The translations under genes were made by a program, and so were the position numbers. DNA of 64,000 nt from contig JABWCE010000014.1 of NCBI GenBank assembly GCA_013359235.1, forward strand, positions 1 to 64,000. The letters run 5' to 3'. The notes under the pieces are model-generated. The model was not told the origin of the DNA, searched no databases, and worked only from the letters and a program-made list of their open reading frames with translations. Position 1 is the first letter of the stretch; each line of letters starts with the position of its first letter. This document shows, piece by piece, positions 1 to 8,694 of this stretch. The stretch comes from Bacteroidota bacterium (GTDB lineage: Bacteria; Bacteroidota; Bacteroidia; NS11-12g; UBA9320).

Positions 1-1427
1 TTAAAAATTTTTAAATTATAGCCAATAATACCTGTTGTTGTGGGCAAAAACTCATCATTAAGCCCATCGCCATTAGGGGTGAATGAGTTTGGGATAAACA
101 CTTGTGGTTCAAAATTTACACATTCGTAATTGCTGTACATTTTTGTACCATTGTGCAAAATGCTCATTCGGTAACATTTTTTTAATAAACCCGGACTTGC
201 AAATTTTTCATCTCTGTAAGGATTTACGGGGTTTTGCTCGCCCAAAACAAGATTTATGGCATGATGGTAAGACCATTCAAGTTCTGTGGATTGAGCAATT
301 CCCAAACCTTCGTCGGGTGTATAATAAATTATTGAGGCTTCGTTGGCGGGCAGGCGTTCACCTTTAATCCATTGAGGTTTTGCTATGTTTTTTGATGAAG
401 ATAATTTACCGCAACTGTCAAGCCCTGCAATTTTATAATAAACAGCTTTGTTAAGAAAAGCAATAACTGCATTGGTTTGCGAAGTATTATTATACAAACT
501 AAAATTTTTTCCATCAGCCGAATGATAAATATTGTAGCTAAGGGCAGCTATATGGTTTTCCCAATGTAAATGCAATTGGTTAAGCGTATCAAACGAAGCC
601 AGAGTAATGGCAATGCTATCGGAAGGCAAAAGCCCTTTTGAAACAAAAAACCTAATAGAATCTGTGCGGATAATACAGCCGGTGTAGCCGTAGAGTTTTT
701 GCACAGCCCAATAGTGGCCGGGCTTAGAGAAAGTGTAATTGAAAACTGAAGAATTTATGGTTTTCCACTTTGCTGAATCTGTAAAAAGGTATTCTTTTTT
801 GGTTACATTAAGTGTAACGGTATCGGTAATTTGTGTGGTAAATGGAACGCAACCTTGCCTAACCGCCGCACTAAAGCCCGGTTTGGGAGCATCAACTACA
901 CGGATGTATTGGTTTTTTACCAGGGTGCTGTCGCAATAGCCATTGCTATAGAATAAACTTACGGTGTAATATCCAGGCTGAGTATAGGTATGGGTAGGTT
1001 CTTTGTCGTAAGATGTACCGCCATCGCCAAAGGTCCAGACATATTTTTCCTGAGAGCCGGGTTTTATTTCTTTTGCATGGCTTAAATTGGTAAATTGCAA
1101 AGGCAGGTAGCGGCAAATTACGGTATCGGCAGCTTTGAAAGCGGCAATGGGTTTGGAGGGGATGTTAATTTCTATGGTATCATAATACCATTCACCATAG
1201 CCGCCATTTAAATCGGAAGAGGCAAACACCTTAAAACCATATTTACCATTTTTGGTGTAACTTATTTTTTGATTACTGCCAAAAAGAGTATCAGTTTTCC
1301 CTAATTGGTTAGTGATAACCCACATAAATTTATTAATTCCGCCTGATAGGTCAGTTTCATTTATTAAATCCACAGTTGCTTTACAGTCATAATTTACATT
1401 TACCTTTATCCTTACATATTCGTACAT
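1..1427 (-). CDS. C-terminal part of a T9SS type B sorting (CHU_C) protein with PKD-like domain, runs off left edge
   Basis: This frame is absent from the ORF track because it has no stop inside the window, but I translated it and it is open from 1427 to base 1 (about 475 codons). A PKD-like stretch (WTFGDGGTSYD) lies near the middle, and the visible end is FIPNSFTPNGDGLNDEF, the hallmark of the gliding-motility/CHU_C type B sorting domain. Such proteins are exported by the T9SS and kept at or released from the cell surface. The reading frame has an ATG at 1427 but no signal peptide, so it is probably the continuation of the upstream 400-residue ORF (1387-2589), which does have one, in a shifted frame. 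By eye this part is richer in G+C than the upstream ORF. The domain call is firm. Whether the break is real, a sequencing error or a recombination junction is open. Confidence 0.75.
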   Translation of the reverse strand, partial: MYEYVRIKVNVNYDCKATVDLINETDLSGGINKFMWVITNQLGKTDTLFGSNQKISYTKNGKYGFKVFASSDLNGGYGEWYYDTIEINIPSKPIAAFKAADTVICRYLPLQFTNLSHAKEIKPGSQEKYVWTFGDGGTSYDKEPTHTYTQPGYYTVSLFYSNGYCDSTLVKNQYIRVVDAPKPGFSAAVRQGCVPFTTQITDTVTLNVTKKEYLFTDSAKWKTINSSVFNYTFSKPGHYWAVQKLYGYTGCIIRTDSIRFFVSKGLLPSDSIAITLASFDTLNQLHLHWENHIAALSYNIYHSADGKNFSLYNNTSQTNAVIAFLNKAVYYKIAGLDSCGKLSSSKNIAKPQWIKGERLPANEASIIYYTPDEGLGIAQSTELEWSYHHAINLVLGEQNPVNPYRDEKFASPGLLKKCYRMSILHNGTKMYSNYECVNFEPQVFIPNSFTPNGDGLNDEFLPTTTGIIGYNLKIF

Positions 1428-2589
1428 TCATATTTCCTTTAAAACCAGATTTATTAGGATCAATGGTATATAGTTTCGGATTAAAATAATCCTCAAAAGT
1501 GAATAAGTTTAGTGTGTGGAATGGAGACAAATAATCTGAAAAGGTAGATTCTCTCGGCACTTGAATAGAATCAACATACTTTCTCTTTTGAATATCAAAC
1601 TGAAGATATTGTGTTTTATCGGTCAACTTATTGAATTTAAAATAGGGATATTTCATTATAACTCTATTTTCACTATAAAAGAATTGATTATTAGGGCTCA
1701 ATAATCTCAAAAAGTAAGGGAAGATGTATGGCTTAGTTAAATAAGAACTGTCTCTTAAATGCTCAAGTTTATTTAAAATTTGGTTCTTAGAAGCAACAAA
1801 TTTATTACTCTTTTTATCAAAATATATTATTGATGTTGTATTGTTTTCGTAAAGGAAGGGACTATTTGAAGGATAAAGTACCGAGATAGATTTAATGATG
1901 TTACTTATTAAAAAATCAGCACTATGCGAAAACAGTAAAAATATGCTCTCTTGTTTTGCAGTTATATTTGTATCCAAAATGTGTTTTGAAATGTTCGGGT
2001 AACCGCTTTTTGTAGGATTAAACAAACTATCGGTCTGAGTGACTCCATCACTATCCATCTTAAACAAATACAGATATTCATTTATCTGTGCGGCAATGAG
2101 GTAAAAGCCATCAATAGTCCTGCAAATATCCATCCACTTAGCTTCCCCCGTTTTTAAAAGAATATTACTTTTTCCAATTATGGTTCTACCTTTGCCCGAA
2201 GCAAATTTGAAATCAATAAATGTGTATAAAAGTTGTTCTTTGTATGCCTCTTTCTCATCAAGCTGTTTATTAAACCAAACTAACGCCGCCAATGAATCAT
2301 TTAAGCGGACAGCCTGGGCTGTGCTGTAAGAAAATATTAAACTGTCTGTCGGGATTATAATACCTCCGTTAGAATTTAATACATCATCGGCAAAAGATAG
2401 TAAAACTTTACCGGAGTTATCACTTAATACTCTATACCATTGCTTAATAATGTTATTATAATTTACTAAACTTGGAGGAGAAATCGTGTTATTTAAATAT
2501 TTATTACTACTCACGGGATAATACATATTTGTTTGTGCCATAGAAGTTAAGGCATATACAAAATAAATTATACTAAGCAAGTATCTCAT
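1387..2589 (-). CDS. N-terminal part of the broken T9SS type B protein (secreted, probable beta-propeller)
   Basis: A 400-residue ORF with a signal peptide (MRYLLSIIYFVYALTSMAQ). The rest reads as repeated beta-strand segments of the kind seen in the N-terminal part of large Bacteroidota type B sorting proteins; I recognise no catalytic motif. It ends with an odd lysine/cysteine-rich tail (CKDKGKCKL) just where the other frame supplies YVRIKVNVNYDCKATVDL, a plausible continuation into the next beta domain. The two frames overlap by about 40 bases. It starts 4 bases after the 286-residue gene upstream, so the two are probably co-transcribed. Best reading: one T9SS type B gene split by a frame change near 1390-1427. 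Alternatively it is a complete short protein followed by a separate gene lacking an export signal, which is less likely. Confidence 0.6.
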   Translation of the reverse strand: MRYLLSIIYFVYALTSMAQTNMYYPVSSNKYLNNTISPPSLVNYNNIIKQWYRVLSDNSGKVLLSFADDVLNSNGGIIIPTDSLIFSYSTAQAVRLNDSLAALVWFNKQLDEKEAYKEQLLYTFIDFKFASGKGRTIIGKSNILLKTGEAKWMDICRTIDGFYLIAAQINEYLYLFKMDSDGVTQTDSLFNPTKSGYPNISKHILDTNITAKQESIFLLFSHSADFLISNIIKSISVLYPSNSPFLYENNTTSIIYFDKKSNKFVASKNQILNKLEHLRDSSYLTKPYIFPYFLRLLSPNNQFFYSENRVIMKYPYFKFNKLTDKTQYLQFDIQKRKYVDSIQVPRESTFSDYLSPFHTLNLFTFEDYFNPKLYTIDPNKSGFKGNMNVRICKDKGKCKL

Positions 2590-2593
2590 GTTT

Positions 2594-3454
2594 TTATCTG
2601 TGAATCATTAATTTTTGAGGAATAGTATTGTAATGATTATCAAGTACTACAATTGTATAAACGCCTTGACTAAGATCAGAAATATCTATGACAAATTCAG
2701 ATCCATTTATATTTGAAATATCCTTTACTAATTTTCCATCTATTGAATACAATCTAATTTCCTTAATATAGCCATTTGATATGGTAATGGTAGCTTTTTG
2801 ATTAGCGGGGTTGGGGTAAATTACAGGTCGTTGTATATTGATTTCCTTACTGTTATTACGTTTAAGTAACGGAAAGTAATCGCATGTGGGTGCTACAATA
2901 TCAGGTTCGAATCCATTAAAAGTAGTATTCCAAAAAATCAATGTATCAATCTGGCAAATCGACTTTAATTCTGTTGTATGTATCCAAATCCAATCATATC
3001 TATACCAACCAAAATTTTTTTCACCTAATCCTTCTACCCAAATCAAGGGTTTAGCTTGATATTTTGATTTCATATACCAATGTTTGTGAAATTTTAGATC
3101 ATTTAATTGTATCATTTTTATCGAATCAATTTTCATAAATTCTGTTCTTGTTGTTGGGTTATTAAAGTAAAAAGTATCTCCAACCATTAATGAATAGTCA
3201 TAATATAGTACAGTATCATTACCAATTAAATAATACACTTTATCATTTTTTTCCAGGATGATTTGAATATCGAATTTATAAACATTAACCTTTCCGGTTG
3301 ATGTTTTAATAATCTGTTTAATGCTTACTGTAGTTTTTGGTCCATCGCCGTAGGTAAGATACAGAAATTTTGAGCCGTCCAGAATTTTTTGAGCAAATAA
3401 TTCGCTATTTATTAAAAACAAAAAACTAATGCTGAATAATTTTATGGGTTTCAT
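2594..3454 (-). CDS. Secreted protein with T9SS type A sorting domain
   Basis: A 286-residue protein with a signal peptide (MKPIKLFSISFLFLINSELFAQ). The last 75 or so residues form a type A T9SS sorting domain: PVIYPNPANQKATI, then an IRLYSIDGKLVKD segment and GVYTIVV near the end. This domain directs export through the outer membrane and is normally cleaved on attachment. The middle part (residues about 25-200) is a beta-rich region with many aromatic residues and no motif I recognise, so its task is unknown. It is the first gene of a pair with the type B protein downstream (4-base gap), and lies downstream of the M23 peptidase after a spacer that carries a 26-bp tandem duplication. Confidence 0.75.
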   Translation of the reverse strand: MKPIKLFSISFLFLINSELFAQKILDGSKFLYLTYGDGPKTTVSIKQIIKTSTGKVNVYKFDIQIILEKNDKVYYLIGNDTVLYYDYSLMVGDTFYFNNPTTRTEFMKIDSIKMIQLNDLKFHKHWYMKSKYQAKPLIWVEGLGEKNFGWYRYDWIWIHTTELKSICQIDTLIFWNTTFNGFEPDIVAPTCDYFPLLKRNNSKEINIQRPVIYPNPANQKATITISNGYIKEIRLYSIDGKLVKDISNINGSEFVIDISDLSQGVYTIVVLDNHYNTIPQKLMIHR

Positions 3455-3535
3455 GGTGATAATATTTTTTGTTGTTTAATTAAAAGACATTTATAATACG
3501 AATATAAACAAAATTTTAAACCCCTTTATATATTT

Positions 3536-3587
3536 TTAATAAACAAGTTTTTATTAAAAAATTAATAAACAAGTTTTTATTAAAAAA
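3536..3587. repeat. Perfect 26-bp tandem duplication with internal inverted repeat
   Basis: The unit ttaataaacaagtttttattaaaaaa (first 20 bases: ttaataaacaagtttttatt) occurs twice back to back, at 3536-3561 and 3562-3587. Each copy holds an 8-bp inverted repeat (ttaataaa / tttattaa) around a 6-base loop. The second copy includes the stop codon and last codons of the M23 peptidase, so the duplication sits at the 3' end of that gene. It could act as a weak AT-rich terminator hairpin that has been duplicated by slippage. Confidence 0.85.
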
Positions 3588-4434
3588 TAATAAAATCTTT
3601 AGGGTTTACGGGAGTGCCATTTTTCCACATTTCAAAATGAAGATGATAGCCAGATGATAGTTCACCTGTAGTACCTACAAGAGCTATTGGTTCGCCTGCA
3701 CTTACATAACTTCCGCTTTTTTTGAGTATTGCCGAGCTGTGTTTATATACCGAAATTACATTATCAGAGTGTTGAATTATAATTATATTCCCGTTTTCGG
3801 GTGTCCAGTCGGTTGCTATTACCGTTCCGTTTCCAATACTTTTTATAGCTGTGTTTTTAGCTGAAGCTATATCTATTGCAAAATGGTTGGTTTCTGTGTT
3901 AAAGGTATCGGTAATAAAACCTTTAAGTGGAGGAAAAAAGGTTTTTAACTCAAAAGGCGAAATTTCTGCAAGATTTTGACTTGTTTTTTCATATTCTTCT
4001 CTAAACTTAGCTTCGTCTTCACTTATTTTGTCAGCTTCAAAATCAAGGCTTACATTTGCCGTGTCAGTAAGTGGCACATTTTGATAAATTGAGTCATTAC
4101 CTGATAAAATATTCAATAAGTTTTGTCTTTCTTTTTCAATATTTTCAATTTTTAACATCAGAGAATCTTTAAGGTTGTTCATTTTTAAAAATTCATTTTT
4201 GTAAAAAGTTTCGTTTTGGCTGCGGTAAGCATATTCTCTAAGGGGTGTACGTGTAAAAAGAAAAAGAATGATAAAAGCAAAAAGTACAAATATCCCGCTA
4301 AGCAGCAGAATGAGATTGAGCGGAGTAAGTGTTATACTCAATTTGTCTTCAAGTGTTTCGCGGTTTTTAAGTACAAGCACATATTTTGTAAGACTTTTTG
4401 TGGCTATTTTTTTTCTATATTCTTTGAAATTCAT
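3580..4434 (-). CDS. M23 family (LytM-type) peptidoglycan endopeptidase, membrane anchored
   Basis: A 284-residue protein. One membrane segment lies at about residues 38-62 (LNLILLLSGIFVLFAFIILFLF), followed by a coiled-coil stretch (about 75-150) and a C-terminal LytM domain from about 165. Zinc-ligand motifs are visible: HFAID near 184 (HxxxD) and YHLHFE near 263 (HxH), with GNGTVIATDWTPENGN between. This architecture is that of cell-wall hydrolases or their regulators in Bacteroidota, acting in the periplasm on peptide cross-links. Both zinc motifs are intact, so it should be enzymatic rather than an EnvC-like activator. It is transcribed divergently from the SprE-like gene, with a 106-base shared promoter region. 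The substrate bond cannot be told from sequence. Confidence 0.88.
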   Translation of the reverse strand: MNFKEYRKKIATKSLTKYVLVLKNRETLEDKLSITLTPLNLILLLSGIFVLFAFIILFLFTRTPLREYAYRSQNETFYKNEFLKMNNLKDSLMLKIENIEKERQNLLNILSGNDSIYQNVPLTDTANVSLDFEADKISEDEAKFREEYEKTSQNLAEISPFELKTFFPPLKGFITDTFNTETNHFAIDIASAKNTAIKSIGNGTVIATDWTPENGNIIIIQHSDNVISVYKHSSAILKKSGSYVSAGEPIALVGTTGELSSGYHLHFEMWKNGTPVNPKDFIIF

Positions 4435-4540
4435 AAATAATTACAATATGTTTTTAGCAATGCAAAAAATATGTTTTAAAGAAATATTTTTGCAGTTGCA
4501 AAGTTATATACTAAACTTAGATTAAAATATAATACATTTA

Positions 4541-7132
4541 GTGAAGTTTAAAATATTAATAATTCTATCGGTATCAATATCATTTCAGGCTTATGCCCAG
4601 AATAAAGATAAATGGTTCAGGCGTAACTGGAACAATATGGTTTCGAGGTACAATGTATATTTTCATGCCCAAAAAAAACTGAACGAAACTATCGAAGACC
4701 TTGTTGCAATGCACAAAGACGATTTCAGCAAACCGATAGAAGTTTATCCTTATGGCGATGAAGCAAATGCTACAAGTTTAAAACCTAAAATGGAAGAAGT
4801 AATGAAAAAAGCTTCTTATGTGATAGAAAAGCGCAGCCGTAGCAAATGGGTTGACGATTCGTATATGCTTATAGGTAAATCTCATTTCTTTTCGGGCGAT
4901 TATTTTTCGGCTGACGAAGCCTTTCAGTTTGTAAATTCGCAATACCTTGACCGCACAATAAATTACGAAGCCAAATTGTGGATTTTAAAAAACATGGTAA
5001 AACTTAAAAAATACGATGATGCTGAAGCATTGTACAAAACTTTTTTAAGAGAAGAAAAATTTCCAAAAAAAATAAATAACCAACTAAACTGTGTTGCAGG
5101 TGATATTTATACACGGCTAGGATATTACCCCGAAGCACAAAAACACCTTGAAGATGGACTAAAAAAAACAAAAAATAAAGTTTTAAGATATAGAATACAT
5201 TTTCTGCTGGGACAGATTTATATGAAAACAGGCGATTACAAAAAATCGGCTAATCATTTCAGAAAAGTAGCACGTTCTAATGCTCCTTATGAATTTACTT
5301 TTCAATCAAATGTGCTGATTGTAAAAACTAATACTCTTAGTGGAAATGCCTCTACTAAAGAAAGTCGCCGAAACCTTAAAAAAATGGTACGCGATGATAA
5401 AAACATTGATTATTTCGGGCAACTTTATTTTGAGCTTGGAAATCTCGATTATGCTGATAAAAACTTGCCAAAAGCAATAAAAAACTATCAAAATGCTGCA
5501 AAATATGCAAAAAATGATAAAGTTATAAAAACTGATGCTTTTTTGAAAATAGCTAAAATCTACTTTGAAAACCGCAATTACAAAATGGCTCAAAAGTATT
5601 TTGACAGCACTGTTTTGGTAATACCCGAAACGCACCCCGATTATGAAAAAATTAAATTACAACAATCATTTCTCACAAACCTTATTGACCAACTAATGGC
5701 AATCCATACCAACGACAGTTTGCTAAAACTTGCATCATTAAGCAAAGAACAGTTGAATAAAGAATTGAACAGAATTATAGATTCCAAAAAAGCCGAAGAA
5801 AAAAAGAAATCGAAGAAAAGACACAAAGACGAAGAAACCCCTCAAAATATATTAAATACTACCCCAACTCCGGGCAGCAGTTACACAGGTACAAGCCAAT
5901 TTATTTTTGATAACCAAAGCCTTTTAGCTTCAGAATACAATGAATTTTTAAAGCGTTGGGGAAACCGCAAACTTACTGACAATTGGAGATTGTCATCAAC
6001 AAAAAAGAATATTGATAATGAACCTGAAATAAAAGACGAAAATGACAACAAAGGAGATAAAGATGGTAATACAAAGCCTGAAAATTCTCAAAATACTGTT
6101 TCGCGTGATGATGAGTTGAAAAAACTTATGTCAAACATACCTTTTGATGAAAAAGATAAATCTTTAGCTAATAATAAAATTCTTAAAGCCAATATTGAAG
6201 CAGGTAAAATTTATTACGAAAAATTAAAAGAATACAAAGAAGCAATTTTTCACTTTAACTCCGCAATTACAAAGTATCCGGGCAATAAATATGAAGCCGA
6301 AATTTTGTTCTACCTATCAAAATGCTATTTTTCAATAAACGATTCATTAAACGGTAAAAAATACGGTGATTTATTAAACTCAAAATATCCAAATTCCGAA
6401 TTCAACAGGGTTTTTAATAAAAACAATGCTCCAAAAGATTCAATTTCAAAACCAACCGAAAATGCAGTAAGCGAAAAGCAAGAAATCACTGCACTATACG
6501 AAAAAATGTATAATGCTTATATTGAAAATAAATTTGAACTTGTAAAAGCAATAAAAGCTGAAGCTGATAAGAAATATGCAGGAAATGCTATTCAAGCAAA
6601 ATTTGATTATTTATATGCACTTGCAGTAGCAAAGACCGATGGAACCGAAAAATTTGCTGAACTTCTTAAACAAATAAAAGAAAGTTATCCCGGAACCGAA
6701 ATTGCTCAAATAGCAATATATACCCTTGAGGTAATAGACAACAGGAACAAAAAAACAAAATTAGACCCCAAATCTAAGTTTAAGTATGATGCTTCAGTTT
6801 CGCATTATTTTGCTTTAGCCACACCCGAAGGGCAGTCAGAAAGGTTTAAAAATGCAATTTCTAATTTTAATACAAAATACTTCAATAGCAACAATCTTAA
6901 AATTAAATCTTTTTTGCTTGGGAATAAAGATTTGCTGGGAATTGAGATGTTTGAAAACAAAAGCACTTCGCTTGAATATTACAAGTCTTTTAAAATAAAT
7001 TTCAAAGAATTTATGTCAATAATTCCCGAAGATGTAAGTTTTTTTGTTATTTCTTCCGAAAATTTTCTTACGCTTATCCGCGAACTTGACGAAAAGGAAT
7101 ATTTAGAGTTTTTTGAAAAAATGTATTTCTGA
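4541..7132 (+). CDS. sprE: T9SS component SprE/PorW-like TPR protein
   Basis: An 863-residue protein beginning with a GTG codon and a signal peptide (MKFKILIILSVSISFQAYAQ). The segment after it, RRNWNNMVSRYNVYFHAQKK followed by YVIEKRSRSKWVDDSYMLIG, is typical of the SprE/PorW family, which is needed for type IX secretion and gliding. TPR-like helix pairs fill residues about 60-390 and again about 560-720; between them is a charged low-complexity linker (KKAEEKKKSKKRHKDEE and a D/N/K-rich run). SprE of gliding flavobacteria is a lipoprotein, but here there is no cysteine at the end of the signal peptide. It ends 7 bases before the convergent cupin gene. The family call is good; the exact symbol is by analogy. 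Confidence 0.78.
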   Translation: MKFKILIILSVSISFQAYAQNKDKWFRRNWNNMVSRYNVYFHAQKKLNETIEDLVAMHKDDFSKPIEVYPYGDEANATSLKPKMEEVMKKASYVIEKRSRSKWVDDSYMLIGKSHFFSGDYFSADEAFQFVNSQYLDRTINYEAKLWILKNMVKLKKYDDAEALYKTFLREEKFPKKINNQLNCVAGDIYTRLGYYPEAQKHLEDGLKKTKNKVLRYRIHFLLGQIYMKTGDYKKSANHFRKVARSNAPYEFTFQSNVLIVKTNTLSGNASTKESRRNLKKMVRDDKNIDYFGQLYFELGNLDYADKNLPKAIKNYQNAAKYAKNDKVIKTDAFLKIAKIYFENRNYKMAQKYFDSTVLVIPETHPDYEKIKLQQSFLTNLIDQLMAIHTNDSLLKLASLSKEQLNKELNRIIDSKKAEEKKKSKKRHKDEETPQNILNTTPTPGSSYTGTSQFIFDNQSLLASEYNEFLKRWGNRKLTDNWRLSSTKKNIDNEPEIKDENDNKGDKDGNTKPENSQNTVSRDDELKKLMSNIPFDEKDKSLANNKILKANIEAGKIYYEKLKEYKEAIFHFNSAITKYPGNKYEAEILFYLSKCYFSINDSLNGKKYGDLLNSKYPNSEFNRVFNKNNAPKDSISKPTENAVSEKQEITALYEKMYNAYIENKFELVKAIKAEADKKYAGNAIQAKFDYLYALAVAKTDGTEKFAELLKQIKESYPGTEIAQIAIYTLEVIDNRNKKTKLDPKSKFKYDASVSHYFALATPEGQSERFKNAISNFNTKYFNSNNLKIKSFLLGNKDLLGIEMFENKSTSLEYYKSFKINFKEFMSIIPEDVSFFVISSENFLTLIRELDEKEYLEFFEKMYF

Positions 7133-7139
7133 AAATATT

Positions 7140-7532
7140 TCAATTATCAATCAAAATTCTATCATTTCCATCAAAAAATGGTGATTGTACAGAAATAACT
7201 TTCAATGGCTTGTTACCTTGATTTAAAACCGAATGAACAGTTTTTGCAGGCACTATTATCAAATCTCCTTTTTTTATTTCAATTTCTTTTTTGCCTAATT
7301 TCATAATTGCATTTCCTTCCAATACAAAAATATTTTCGGTATGCGTGGCATGATAGTGCGCTTTTACTTCGTCGGGTATTATTATTAAGAAAGTACAACT
7401 CAAACTATCGCAATACAATTTGCTAACTTGTGTTTTCCCGGTGTTTTCAATATTTAAGGTATCGGTTGCAAATACAGACTGTGCATTCGAAAAGCACGGT
7501 AGAAACATTAATAGAAATAAAATTGATTTCAT
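7140..7532 (-). CDS. Secreted cupin-domain protein
   Basis: A 130-residue protein with a signal peptide (MKSILFLLMFLPCFSNAQ) and one cupin_2 barrel. Cupin motif 1 is visible as HYHATHTENIFVLEGNAIM (metal-binding His/His/Glu type) and motif 2 as IIVPAKTVHSVLNQGN. Export of a single-domain cupin is common in Bacteroidota, and the ligand is usually unknown. The gene is convergent with the SprE-like gene and stands alone on its strand. It may bind a sugar, small organic acid or metal; no catalytic assignment is supported. Confidence 0.8.
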   Translation of the reverse strand: MKSILFLLMFLPCFSNAQSVFATDTLNIENTGKTQVSKLYCDSLSCTFLIIIPDEVKAHYHATHTENIFVLEGNAIMKLGKKEIEIKKGDLIIVPAKTVHSVLNQGNKPLKVISVQSPFFDGNDRILIDN

Positions 7533-7599
7533 TTTTAAATTGCGATTTTATTTTTGGCAAAATTTAAAATTATTTGGATTATTAAAAAATATATTTAAG

Positions 7600-7630
7600 T
7601 TTGTTTAATTATTTTCTAAATGTAATTTAT
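7600..7630 (+). promoter_or_regulatory. Candidate Bacteroidota promoter upstream of the small membrane protein
   Basis: TTTG at 7600-7603 is followed after 19 bases by TAATTTAT at 7623-7630, near the Bacteroidota -33/-7 pattern (TTTG, about 19 bases, TAnnTTTG). The start codon lies about 50 bases downstream. The -7 match is imperfect in an AT-rich region. Confidence 0.35.
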
Positions 7631-7680
7631 TTTTTATTTAAATATTCGAATTTTTTAACTCTTAAAATTATAAAAATGTC

Positions 7681-8097
7681 ATGAAAATTAAAGTAATTAT
7701 TGCCGCTGTATTAGGCGGTATCACATCATTTATTACAGGTTTTTTAACCTACAATCTACTGTTAGGCGAATTTTTTAAATCTAATGTCACTAATGCTTCA
7801 GCAAACAATCCGCCAATTGCTTGGGCATTGTTTGCTTCAAACTTGGGATGGGGTTTTTTCTTTGTGATTATTTTCAATAGGTGGGCAAGTATTTCTACCT
7901 TCAAGTCGGGAATGATCAATGGTTTGTGGATGGGTTTACTGTTGGGTTTATCAATAAATTTGATGAATTATTCATTAATGGGTGGCGAAACAATATTAGC
8001 CCATGCCGTAGATGTAATTTTATGGGGTATTATTTGTGCTGCCGGAGGTGGAGTTGGAGGCTGGGCACTTGGCTTTGGCAACAAATCGTCAGAGTAA
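7681..8097 (+). CDS. Small integral membrane protein of unknown function
   Basis: A 138-residue protein with four hydrophobic segments (about residues 4-26, 48-66, 73-94 and 108-130) and glycine-rich helix packing (ICAAGGGVGGWALGFG at the end). No signal peptidase site or catalytic motif was seen. I do not recognise the family with certainty. It resembles small four-helix membrane proteins annotated as hypothetical in Bacteroidota. It stands alone between the cupin and the convergent hypothetical gene at 8128. Confidence 0.7.
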   Translation: MKIKVIIAAVLGGITSFITGFLTYNLLLGEFFKSNVTNASANNPPIAWALFASNLGWGFFFVIIFNRWASISTFKSGMINGLWMGLLLGLSINLMNYSLMGGETILAHAVDVILWGIICAAGGGVGGWALGFGNKSSE

Positions 8098-8127
8098 GTC
8101 ACTTAATTTTTAGTTGATTTTTGATTT

Positions 8128-8694
8128 TTATCCGATTCTGTGTTTTATAATTTCAGATACAGTATTGTATAGCTTTTGAGGTGAATTATTTCGCCAAATA
8201 AGTTCATCAAGGTCACCACCAAAAATTAGATAATAATCAATCTTAATTTTAGAAAATTCATCTAAAACGTGTTTTCTGAAATTAATACAAGCTATCCAAC
8301 CATTTTCAATATCCTGATACCATTCATCGTAGTATTCATCGCCCGAAAAGTGAAAGTTTAAAACATTTTCGCCTATAATTAAAAATTTATCAATACCCGA
8401 TTTTATAAATTTATCAATCACTTTGCGTTTCAAAAACATAATATCATTATTTATGCAGTCGTTCCATTCGCCAAGCAATTCAATTATCACAAATAAATTA
8501 TCATAATCTGCATAAAGTACTTTTAAATATAAGGTTTCGGAGCCAAACTCATCCCAGCCGGGGTGAATCAAATAGCCGTAAACACTATTTGAGTAAATAT
8601 TTCTGTTGATGTTTTTGGCGTAAAATGGTGAATTTTTATCGCTTTCGGGGGTGTATTTATTTTGCCAGTTTTGGTATGGTTCAATATCGTGCAT
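8128..8694 (-). CDS. Hypothetical cytoplasmic protein
   Basis: A 188-residue protein without signal peptide or membrane segment, rich in Trp, Tyr and Asp (YADYDNLFVIIELLGEWND). I do not recognise a catalytic motif. Its start codon overlaps the stop codon of the YqeY-like gene by one base (TAATG), so translation is probably coupled. Codon use and length look like a real gene, conserved in style with uncharacterised Bacteroidota proteins. No function is proposed. Confidence 0.7.
   Translation of the reverse strand: MHDIEPYQNWQNKYTPESDKNSPFYAKNINRNIYSNSVYGYLIHPGWDEFGSETLYLKVLYADYDNLFVIIELLGEWNDCINNDIMFLKRKVIDKFIKSGIDKFLIIGENVLNFHFSGDEYYDEWYQDIENGWIACINFRKHVLDEFSKIKIDYYLIFGGDLDELIWRNNSPQKLYNTVSEIIKHRIG

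Noticed and set aside
104-939. Plus-strand ORFs of 87 and 66 codons at the left edge
   Set aside because: They are shadows of the open minus-strand frame that encodes the PKD and CHU_C sorting domains up to the window edge.
3536-3587. Possible CRISPR array
   Set aside because: Only two adjacent copies with no spacer between them; a tandem duplication.
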